A model generated the notes under the pieces. The model was given only the letters and a program-made list of their open reading frames with translations, made no database searches and was not told the DNA's origin. Below, piece after piece: positions 1 to 5,484 of a stretch of 6,902 nucleotides of DNA. The stretch is from contig JAHLWT010000218.1 of the NCBI GenBank assembly GCA_019057775.1, positions 1 through 6,902 of the forward strand. The letters are read 5' to 3'. Position 1 is the stretch's first letter; every line of letters starts with the position of its first letter. A program made the translations under genes and the position numbers. The stretch is from Promethearchaeota archaeon (lineage in GTDB: Archaea; Asgardarchaeota; Lokiarchaeia; Sigynarchaeales; SOKP01).

Positions 1-140
1 ATTGATCCAAGTAAGAAATCGATATCTCTAAATAATAACAATCCCCAAAAATTAAGGAAAATAATAGAGATAAAAGTGATTATAATAAAAATTAGGATGC
101 TATAAACTATTATCGAGACTTTTACTGTCTCGACCTTCAT
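1..140 (-). CDS. N-terminal fragment of an unidentified membrane protein, cut by the window edge
   Basis: A reading frame opens at the ATG at 140 and runs without a stop for 46 codons off the left edge. It begins MKVETVKVS and continues into a long hydrophobic stretch (about residues 9-35, rich in I, F and L), then FRDIDFLLGS. This looks like an N-terminal membrane helix or signal anchor. An AAGGA-like purine stretch lies about 9 bases before the ATG. An in-frame GTG at 182 is an alternative start; it would add 14 mostly charged residues and would sit almost at the transcript start predicted from the TATA-like element at 208-213. The gene follows the importer ATPase on the same strand, so it may belong to the same functional cluster. 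Too little is visible to name a family or function. Confidence 0.5.
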   Translation of the reverse strand, partial: MKVETVKVSIIVYSILIFIIITFISIIFLNFWGLLLFRDIDFLLGS

Positions 141-207
141 CTTTTCTTTTCCTTTTTCATTTGAGTTTGAAATTTTAACCACTGACTTTTGCTGCTATTT
201 CTGTGAA

Positions 208-213
208 TTATAA
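208..213 (-). promoter_or_regulatory. TATA-like element for the left-edge gene
   Basis: TTATAA on the minus strand lies after the ATPase stop. A transcript start 25-27 bases downstream would fall near 184-186, giving a leader of about 45 bases to the ATG at 140, or almost none to the GTG at 182. The region is AT-rich, so a chance match is quite possible. Confidence 0.3.
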
Positions 214-225
214 TGTTGAGATAAT

Positions 226-238
226 AAAAAAACAAAAA
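226..238 (-). terminator. Oligo-T terminator candidate after the ATPase gene
   Basis: Fifteen bases after the ATPase stop codon the minus strand reads TTTTT G TTTTTTT. T-rich tracts in the non-template strand without a stable hairpin are the usual archaeal termination signal. This could end the importer transcript before the next gene. No hairpin is evident. Confidence 0.4.
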
Positions 239-253
239 TTTAAGAAATTTATC

Positions 254-1357
254 TTAATTGATTTTTTTCTGTGATATCTTATCGAAAATGTGAATCCTAT
301 CAGTATCGAATGAAATCCATACCTTTTTTCCTACCTTCAGATCCTTATTAGAAATAGATACTGCAATGAGCCGTTTATCATTAATTTTCAAATGAAAAAT
401 ATTTTCCCTCCCTAATGGCTCAACGACTACAACTTCTGCTTGGATTGTATTTTCTTTTCTCTCCTCTGTAATGGTTATATTCTCTGGTCGAATTCCTAAC
501 ATAATTTCGGGTGTTTTTGTCTTCTTCATTATTTCAATTCCGCTCGAAAGTTGATAGGAAGAAAATCCAAATTCAACAATAATTTCTCCATTTCTCTCGA
601 TAAGAGTACCCTCAATTATATTTATTGGAGGATTTCCAATAAAACCAACAACAAATAAGTTTTTTGGATTTTCATATATCTCTATTGGCGTACCTACTTG
701 TTCTAAAACTCCATCATTCAAGATAGCAATTCTATCACCCAAAGACATTGCCTCCATTTGATCGTGGGTAACATACACGATGGTTGTACCCATATCCTCA
801 TGTAATTTCTTCAATTCTGCCCTAGCATAGACCCTCAATTGAGCATCGAGGTTTGAGAGGGGTTCATCCATCAAGAAGATTTTAGGATCTCTAACCATTG
901 CCCTCGCTAACGCCACTCTCTGCCTTTGTCCACCACTGAGTTGTTTTGGCTTTCTGTCCAGAAGATCAGATATTCCTAAGCGTTGGCTCACATCCCTAAC
1001 TTTTGATTCAATTTTACTCTTTTCCATTCTCCTAATCTTTAACGGAAAAGCAATATTTTTAAATACTGTCATATGAGGATAGATTGCGTAATCTTGAAAA
1101 ACCATGGCGGCATCTCTATTTTGTGGTCTTATGAATGCGCCACTTTCTGAAGAACTAAGTATAGTTTCTCCCATTCGTATTTCTCCCCCATTTGGTGTGA
1201 GTAATCCCGCGATACACAGAAGTGTAGTAGTCTTTCCACATCCAGAGGGACCAAGTAAGATAAAAAACTCTCCTTCCTTTATATCAAGAGATACATCTAT
1301 AAGAGCTGTAGTTTTTCCATATTTTTTCATCAAATTTTTTATAACAACGTTTGTCAT
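254..1357 (-). CDS. Sugar ABC importer ATPase, MalK/UgpC/GlcV type
   Basis: This is the cytoplasmic ATP-hydrolysing subunit of a CUT1-type carbohydrate importer; two copies would dock on the two permeases encoded just upstream. All nucleotide-binding motifs are intact: Walker A GPSGCGKTT (36-44), Q-loop VFQDY with Q88, signature LSGGQ (140-144), Walker B IFLMDEP (160-166), D-loop SNLD (168-171) and switch histidine H198. After about residue 235 comes the MalK-type regulatory region with OB/TOBE folds, recognised by FIGNPP and the LGIRPENI motif. The length of 367 residues is normal for this family. The start at 1357 follows the permease 2 stop by 12 bases and has a GTGAT ribosome binding site. 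MalK-type ATPases are sometimes shared between several importers, so the sequence alone does not give the sugar. Nothing suggests truncation or loss of activity. Confidence 0.95.
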   Translation of the reverse strand: MTNVVIKNLMKKYGKTTALIDVSLDIKEGEFFILLGPSGCGKTTTLLCIAGLLTPNGGEIRMGETILSSSESGAFIRPQNRDAAMVFQDYAIYPHMTVFKNIAFPLKIRRMEKSKIESKVRDVSQRLGISDLLDRKPKQLSGGQRQRVALARAMVRDPKIFLMDEPLSNLDAQLRVYARAELKKLHEDMGTTIVYVTHDQMEAMSLGDRIAILNDGVLEQVGTPIEIYENPKNLFVVGFIGNPPINIIEGTLIERNGEIIVEFGFSSYQLSSGIEIMKKTKTPEIMLGIRPENITITEERKENTIQAEVVVVEPLGRENIFHLKINDKRLIAVSISNKDLKVGKKVWISFDTDRIHIFDKISQKKIN

Positions 1358-1362
1358 TTCAC

Positions 1363-1367
1363 ATCAC
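1363..1367 (-). promoter_or_regulatory. Ribosome binding site of the ATPase gene
   Basis: GTGAT on the minus strand matches part of the archaeal GGAGGTGATC consensus and ends five bases before the ATG at 1357. It sits in the 12-base gap after the permease 2 stop, which fits translation within a polycistronic message. Confidence 0.5.
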
Positions 1368-1369
1368 TT

Positions 1370-2224
1370 TTAACCTTTAATAGCTCCTGCCATAAAGCCT
1401 TTTACTAAATATTTTCCAAGTACTAAATATACAATTAATGATGGTATTGTGAACCATAAAGTTCCTGCCATTTGAACATTCCACGCACTAACAAAACCTC
1501 CTTGTAAATTTAACAACGCTACCGAAGCTGGCTGTGAAACACCTGCCCCTGATAAAACTAAACCAAAGAGTAAATCATTCCAAACTTGAGTAAATTGAAA
1601 AACTGCTGCGACCACGAATGGTGTAACAGAAAGGGGTAATATGACATGAAGATATGTTTTCCCTATTCCCGCTCCATCGATTTTTGCTGCATTTATAAGA
1701 CTATCGGGGATGCTATCATAAAAACTCTTGAAAAGGAGGGTACATATGGGGACTCCGTATGCAGTATGTGTTAGGATGAGACCAGATATCTCGCCATATA
1801 ATCCAAGCTCAATTATTATCTGAACTAGGGGGATAAGTACTGCTTGGTAAGGAATGAATATCCCAACGATGATTAAGAGAAATATAGTATTGGCTCCCCT
1901 GAACTTGACTTTGGTCAATGCATAACCCGTCATAGAACCTAAAATACAAGATAGAATCGTGGCAGGTATCGTAAACGTAAGACTATTTAAGATAGGTATT
2001 CTCAATTCATTAAAAGCCGTTCCAAAAGCGTCTAAAGTTGGATTTATAGGTATTTGTATTGGATTTGAAAAAATTAAAGCCTCTTGCGTTTTTAAAGCAG
2101 TCATAACGGCACTCCAAAGAGGAAGGAGAGTCAAAAATACAAAAAATATGAGCAAAAGATAAAGGATTACTCGTGTAGGATTTGGTAATCTCTTTTTTTT
2201 TGAACCAATTTTAATTTCTCTCAT
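1370..2224 (-). CDS. Sugar ABC importer permease 2, MalG/UgpE-like
   Basis: This is one of the two integral membrane subunits that form the sugar channel of a CUT1 importer. With the start at 2224 the product has 284 residues. A basic N-terminus (MREIKIGSKKKR) is followed by about six hydrophobic segments, near residues 17-40, 77-104, 113-138, 145-168, 199-224 and 252-275. The cytoplasmic EAA loop that contacts the ATPase is clear at 179-197 (AAKIDGAGIGKTYLHVILP), and the C-terminus KGFMAGAIKG is typical of the MalG side. An ATG at 2239 would add five residues (MEGKR). It is disfavoured because the strong GGAGGG site at 2232-2237 overlaps that ATG and is correctly spaced for 2224. The gene overlaps the end of permease 1 by 14 bases, suggesting translational coupling. 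The transported sugar cannot be read from the permease. Confidence 0.94.
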   Translation of the reverse strand: MREIKIGSKKKRLPNPTRVILYLLLIFFVFLTLLPLWSAVMTALKTQEALIFSNPIQIPINPTLDAFGTAFNELRIPILNSLTFTIPATILSCILGSMTGYALTKVKFRGANTIFLLIIVGIFIPYQAVLIPLVQIIIELGLYGEISGLILTHTAYGVPICTLLFKSFYDSIPDSLINAAKIDGAGIGKTYLHVILPLSVTPFVVAAVFQFTQVWNDLLFGLVLSGAGVSQPASVALLNLQGGFVSAWNVQMAGTLWFTIPSLIVYLVLGKYLVKGFMAGAIKG

Positions 2225-3113
2225 TCTTTTTCCCTCCATATGTTGAATAGAGATAAGGGATAACGATAATCATTATAAGCAAGAATAGTACAGTGGCGAT
2301 AGCGGAACCATAGGAAAAATGTCTCTTGTTAAAGACCTCCTTGTACATTGTTATGGGTAAAATCTCTGTAGTGTATCCAGGACCTCCACCAGTTAAAATA
2401 AATATTAAATCAAATGCTTTAAGAGCAAATACAACGAGTATAACAAATCCAGTAAAGATCGGAGCTTTTAACTGAGGGATTATAATACGATAATACACCT
2501 GAAAGCTTGACGCACCATCCACTGATGCAGCCATGATATGAGATTCGGGGATGGATCTTATCCCGGCTAGAAAAATTAACATCATATACCCTGAATATTG
2601 CCATATGAGGACTACACAAACCCAAAACATAGCAAAATCTACATTTTGGACCCAATCATTCTTTAAAAATCCAAGTCCAATTGACTCCAACAAGGTGTTT
2701 AAAACACCTACTCTTACATTATACATCCACCTCCATAAAAATCCGGTAACCACGAAGGAAAGGGTAAAAGGGAATAGGTAAATAAGTTTAAAAACATTTT
2801 CCCTCCTTACTTTTTGATCGAGCAGTATTGCTAACAAAAGCCCCATAACAAGGCTCCCTGGAACAAAAATTAATATTAATGCAATGTTATTCCATAGGGA
2901 TGTTAAAAATATCTTGTTTGTAAATAATTTTATGTATTGGTCAAACCCTTTAAAATCATAGCTTGGCCTTAAGCCTTCCCAATCAGAAAGAGATACGACT
3001 ACATTCCAGATTATACATATATAGATAAAAATTATTACCAACATTATAGGAATTAAAAGAAATAGTATGGTGGATATCTTATCTTTCGTTATGATATTTT
3101 TAATAGACACCAT
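2211..3113 (-). CDS. Sugar ABC importer permease 1, MalF/UgpA-like
   Basis: This is the second channel subunit of the CUT1 importer, 300 residues long. About six membrane segments can be seen, near residues 13-40, 73-98, 108-130, 158-184, 218-240 and 270-290. The cytoplasmic EAA loop is at 195-213 (AASVDGASSFQVYYRIIIP), and the MalF/UgpA signature TGGGPGYTTE follows at 241-250. There is no long MalF-type periplasmic insertion, as is usual for archaeal and Gram-positive homologues. The ATG at 3113 is preceded by a run of ten A and no Shine-Dalgarno site. That fits initiation close to the 5' end of its own transcript, consistent with the TATA-like box at 3169-3174. It pairs with permease 2, whose gene overlaps its 3' end. 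Confidence 0.94.
   Translation of the reverse strand: MVSIKNIITKDKISTILFLLIPIMLVIIFIYICIIWNVVVSLSDWEGLRPSYDFKGFDQYIKLFTNKIFLTSLWNNIALILIFVPGSLVMGLLLAILLDQKVRRENVFKLIYLFPFTLSFVVTGFLWRWMYNVRVGVLNTLLESIGLGFLKNDWVQNVDFAMFWVCVVLIWQYSGYMMLIFLAGIRSIPESHIMAASVDGASSFQVYYRIIIPQLKAPIFTGFVILVVFALKAFDLIFILTGGGPGYTTEILPITMYKEVFNKRHFSYGSAIATVLFLLIMIIVIPYLYSTYGGKKNERN
2232..2237 (-). promoter_or_regulatory. Strong Shine-Dalgarno site that sets the permease 2 start
   Basis: GGAGGG on the minus strand ends seven bases before the ATG at 2224 and lies inside the last codons of permease 1. Because it overlaps the upstream ATG at 2239, it can only serve the ATG at 2224. It is the clearest Shine-Dalgarno match in the window. 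Confidence 0.8.
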
Positions 3114-3135
3114 TTTTTTTTTAACCCAAAGATAC

Positions 3136-3150
3136 TTTAGTGATATTAAG
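3136..3150. repeat. Shared motif, copy 1 (before permease 1)
   Basis: TTTAGTGATATTAAG on the plus strand closely matches TTTAGTGTTATTAAAG at 4602-4617 (one substitution and one extra A). This copy lies 23-37 bases upstream of the permease 1 ATG and spans the transcript start expected from the TATA-like box at 3169-3174. That is a fitting place for a repressor site. The outer TTTA and TAAG arms show only weak dyad symmetry. Confidence 0.35.
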
Positions 3151-3156
3151 AGTACT

Positions 3157-3168
3157 AAAAAAAAAAAA
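3157..3168 (-). terminator. T12 tract between binding protein and permease 1
   Basis: The minus strand carries an uninterrupted run of twelve T, 37 bases after the binding protein stop codon. This matches archaeal intrinsic termination. If it is leaky, it would let the binding protein be made in excess over the membrane subunits. It lies only a few bases from the TATA-like box proposed for permease 1, so termination and re-initiation may be combined here. Confidence 0.5.
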
Positions 3169-3174
3169 TTTAAA
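3169..3174 (-). promoter_or_regulatory. TATA-like box for permease 1
   Basis: The minus strand reads AAAATTTAAATTT in the gap before permease 1, with TTTAAA as the core. A start 25-27 bases downstream falls near 3145, leaving an A-rich leader of about 30 bases with no Shine-Dalgarno site. The AT-rich setting makes this tentative. Confidence 0.35.
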
Positions 3175-3205
3175 TTTTATTATTTTTTTTAACTAAGGTT
3201 TACAT

Positions 3206-4528
3206 TCAATCTAACGCCCAAACTGTAGTATAATCAGCTGCATTACTGGATGCAAGGAGAGCTATTGCGATAGCAGTATCAGCTTTATTTTCGGCACCAG
3301 TACAAAATGCATTTATTACAGAACTTAATTCTGATGAGAAAGATTGAGGTGCGCCACTTCCGTGAACTACGCTTGGGAACATATATGTTACAGATTCGAA
3401 GTCACCAAAAGTCCAATCATGATACGGTCCATATAAAGTCATGTTAGAATCAGTACGGGCAGATATCGACCCTTTTAAGGGATTAAAGGCGTCTTGACCA
3501 TCTTTCGAGGCAACAACCTCTAGCCATCTATCTGAATTTATTGGATGAGCAACACTTGCTGGATGTTGAAAAGCATCAACAACAAGACCATACATATCAG
3601 CGGTTCCAGGTACTCCAATTGTTCCATAATCATCGTCATATACTGAGTTAGCAACTAAGAATTCTCCATTAGCCCAATCACCCATAATATTAAATATGCT
3701 TTCATTTTGGATTAATAAATCGGTTGCTTCATCCCACGATAAGCTATTAAAATCTGAGTTGGTATAAGTCATGAAAGTCTCCAAAATAGTTAAAGCGGCT
3801 AAAAGATCGGCATCAGTTCCAGAGATAATATCTCCATTTATCCAAGACTCATAAACATCGATTCCTTCGCCTGCCAGGATTTGCTCGAAAAGATGTGCTT
3901 GTGTCCAAGCTTCGCCTAATGATATAGCATCTTTACCAGGATTTGCTGTTTCGAAGTCATCACAAGCATCAAAAAAGTCGGTCCAATTACCTATAGTCTT
4001 GGGATCAATAGAAAGATCTTCAAGTTCCTTTAAATTATACCATACTACATTAGACCTATGGATATTCACAGGCACCATGTAATAGTCCCCACCGAACTGA
4101 CACATGCTTTGCACTACATCAGGGATGACAGCTTCAAGGTTATTAGAACTCCATATATCATTTATATTTTCCAAAAGATCTGCTTCATAATAATCGATAC
4201 CCTCGTATCCAGCGTGCATCTGGAAAGCATCTGGAGCTTCCCCTGCAAGTACCAATGATGTAATAATTGGAATCATTGTTGTCCCAGATCCACCTGCTAC
4301 TGCCAATTGTGTAACTATAGTATCAGGATATAAACCTTTAAAAACATTTACTAACGCCGCAACTGCAGCGGCTTCTCCACCTGATGTCCACCAGTGGTAT
4401 ATTTCAAGTGCATCTGTTTCCCCTTCTGGAGCGGGGGCCATAATAACATAAGTTATTCCTGCAACAATTCCCGCGGTAGATATTACAGCAATTAATACAA
4501 AAATTATAGTTTGTTTTTTAGGATCCAT
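3206..4528 (-). CDS. Membrane-anchored sugar-binding protein of the ABC importer, glucose/mannose-binding type
   Basis: This 440-residue extracytoplasmic receptor should capture sugar and pass it to the permeases. Residues 1-6 are charged and 7-30 form one hydrophobic helix. There is no lipobox cysteine, so it is probably held by an uncleaved N-terminal anchor. The mature part resembles the Thermus thermophilus glucose/mannose-binding protein closely from memory: EIYHWW (42-47), QMHAG (103-107), VPVNIHRSNVVWY (152-164), LGEAWTQAHLFE (204-215), FNIMGDWA (279-286), FNPLKGS (348-354) and VVHGSGAP (387-394). Positions I recall as contacting sugar there correspond to W47, H105, W265, D318, K352 and H389, all present. 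This makes a hexose ligand likely but not proven. The ATG at 4528 follows a run of eight A without a Shine-Dalgarno site. It is the first gene of the importer unit. Confidence 0.92.
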   Translation of the reverse strand: MDPKKQTIIFVLIAVISTAGIVAGITYVIMAPAPEGETDALEIYHWWTSGGEAAAVAALVNVFKGLYPDTIVTQLAVAGGSGTTMIPIITSLVLAGEAPDAFQMHAGYEGIDYYEADLLENINDIWSSNNLEAVIPDVVQSMCQFGGDYYMVPVNIHRSNVVWYNLKELEDLSIDPKTIGNWTDFFDACDDFETANPGKDAISLGEAWTQAHLFEQILAGEGIDVYESWINGDIISGTDADLLAALTILETFMTYTNSDFNSLSWDEATDLLIQNESIFNIMGDWANGEFLVANSVYDDDYGTIGVPGTADMYGLVVDAFQHPASVAHPINSDRWLEVVASKDGQDAFNPLKGSISARTDSNMTLYGPYHDWTFGDFESVTYMFPSVVHGSGAPQSFSSELSSVINAFCTGAENKADTAIAIALLASSNAADYTTVWALD

Positions 4529-4597
4529 TTTTTTTCATTTCTTTTTTTTTAATCTTTTATCGAAATTAATACTAATTTTTTGTTAGATATTTAGAAG

Positions 4598-4606
4598 TAT
4601 ATTTAG
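4598..4606 (-). promoter_or_regulatory. Candidate TATA element for the binding protein gene
   Basis: CTAAATATA on the minus strand would place a transcript start near 4575 and give a leader of about 47 A-rich bases. A second similar string, CTAAATATC, lies at 4586-4594 and is an alternative. The element overlaps the shared motif at 4602-4617, so a protein bound there would block TBP/TFB. Confidence 0.35.
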
Positions 4607-4617
4607 TGTTATTAAAG
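4602..4617. repeat. Shared motif, copy 2 (before the binding protein)
   Basis: TTTAGTGTTATTAAAG on the plus strand is the second copy of the motif at 3136-3150. Its outer ends TTTA and TAAA are complementary, giving a loose inverted repeat (5 of 7 arm positions). It overlaps the TATA candidate of the binding protein gene on its upstream side. Both copies lie in promoter regions of the importer, which is why I list them as a candidate operator pair. Confidence 0.35.
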
Positions 4618-4672
4618 GATATAAGGACTAACTTTTTCCAAAAATTTTTAATGTGTTAGAAGATATGATCAG

Positions 4673-4693
4673 AATTGAGAGGATTACTCAATT
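4673..4693. promoter_or_regulatory. 21-bp inverted repeat in the divergent control region, possible operator
   Basis: AATTGAG (4673-4679), a seven-base spacer AGGATTA, and CTCAATT (4687-4693) form perfect 7-bp arms. Arms one helical turn or more apart in a noncoding region suit a dimeric winged-helix regulator. The site lies about 16 bases upstream of the TATA-like box for the regulator gene at 4744, and about 65 bases upstream of the binding protein TATA candidate. It could be an activator site or an autoregulatory site. No oligo-T follows either arm, so a terminator is unlikely. Confidence 0.45.
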
Positions 4694-4709
4694 TTATTCA
4701 CTTTCAAAA

Positions 4710-4716
4710 TTTAGAT
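4710..4716 (+). promoter_or_regulatory. TATA-like box for the regulator gene
   Basis: TTTAGAT, preceded by an A-rich CAAAA stretch, lies about 28-34 bases before the ATG at 4744. A start 25-27 bases downstream would fall at about 4738-4741, so the mRNA would be nearly leaderless. That agrees with the lack of any Shine-Dalgarno site there. Confidence 0.4.
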
Positions 4717-4743
4717 TATTAATTAGATAATTTTTTCTTAAAA

Positions 4744-5460
4744 ATGAAATATAAAAATGTTACCACTTCACTCTCATTAGAAAATTCTAATGTTCAAAAA
4801 ATAATAGAAATAACTAAAGAATTCATCAAAAAAAATCAAATTCTGAAAGTAAAAAAAATCTATAATATAGCTGTTAGATCTTTGGATATTTCTACAAGAG
4901 ATATATTGGAGATCATACAATTTTTAAATAATAAAAAAATACTTATTGATGGTTCAAAGCATACAAGGGATACAATATTACTGAATTTATATAGGAAAAA
5001 GATGTTAAATGTGATAGATAGTTATAATGGAGCAACATTCTCGTATTTAAGGGAGAAGGTTTTTACAGATCGTTCTGGAAGTGCAGGACAACTACTTTGG
5101 CATATAAATATGCTGCTTAAATTTAAATATATTAAAAAAATTAAAGTTGGAAATTATTCTTTATTTCTTCCCATGGATTTAGATGATGATCTTGGAAAAT
5201 TGTGTTTTTTCATGAAAGATGATCTTAATAGAAATATTATTAATCTATTTATGAACCATGAAAAGATTAAAAAGCCACAAGTATATAAAGAGATTAACTT
5301 TAAGAGGGAAAATGTTAATTATAGATTAAAAATCTTAATGAACCATCAAATTTTAATCAATAAAGATGAATCCACAAAAGAGATTTGTATTTCAGAGAGA
5401 ATGAAAGAATTACTCTTGGAAAATTTAACAAAAATAAAATTTGATAATAAATTAAATTAA
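4744..5460 (+). CDS. Multi-winged-helix DNA-binding protein, probable transcription regulator
   Basis: The 238-residue product is soluble, very rich in lysine, isoleucine and asparagine, and appears to hold three winged-helix modules. Module 1 covers about residues 17-70, ending in a wing-like KKILIDGSK. Module 2, about 85-143, is the clearest: SAGQLLWHINMLLKF is a recognition-helix pattern of the xxWHLxxLxxxG class, followed by a hairpin VGNYSLFLP. Module 3, about 160-207, contains PQVYKEINFKRENVNYRLK. Similar arrangements are common among Asgard archaeal proteins, by my general recall. No ligand-binding domain, metal-binding cluster or membrane segment is seen, so a signal would have to come from a partner. 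It is divergent from the sugar importer and precedes the seven-helix protein by 24 bases, which makes local regulation of the importer plausible but untested. An in-frame stop just upstream at 4720 supports the ATG used. Confidence 0.72.
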   Translation: MKYKNVTTSLSLENSNVQKIIEITKEFIKKNQILKVKKIYNIAVRSLDISTRDILEIIQFLNNKKILIDGSKHTRDTILLNLYRKKMLNVIDSYNGATFSYLREKVFTDRSGSAGQLLWHINMLLKFKYIKKIKVGNYSLFLPMDLDDDLGKLCFFMKDDLNRNIINLFMNHEKIKKPQVYKEINFKRENVNYRLKILMNHQILINKDESTKEICISERMKELLLENLTKIKFDNKLN

Positions 5461-5473
5461 GATAGAACATAAA

Positions 5474-5478
5474 AGGGG
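5474..5478 (+). promoter_or_regulatory. Ribosome binding site of the seven-helix membrane protein
   Basis: AGGGG ends six bases before the ATG at 5485, within the 24-base gap after the regulator stop. It supports both this start and co-transcription of the two genes. No separate TATA-like box is obvious in the short gap. Confidence 0.65.
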
Positions 5479-5484
5479 AATAAT

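Noticed and set aside
834..843. Palindrome CTCAATTGAG sharing half-sites with the 4673-4693 inverted repeat
   Set aside because: It is inside the ATPase coding region and lacks the seven-base spacer, so it is probably chance.
1104..1373. Open frame of 89 codons on the plus strand
   Set aside because: It lies wholly antisense to the ATPase Walker A region, whose coding frame is unmistakable.
2419..2781. Open frames of 76-78 codons on both strands inside permease 1
   Set aside because: They overlap a conserved permease in other frames, have no family resemblance and no ribosome binding site I could see.
4058..4258. Plus-strand open frame of 66 codons
   Set aside because: Antisense to the conserved sugar-binding protein; composition is a by-product of that gene.
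4529..4743. CRISPR or other repeat array in the largest noncoding gap
   Set aside because: No regularly spaced direct repeats are present; only the short motifs listed separately.
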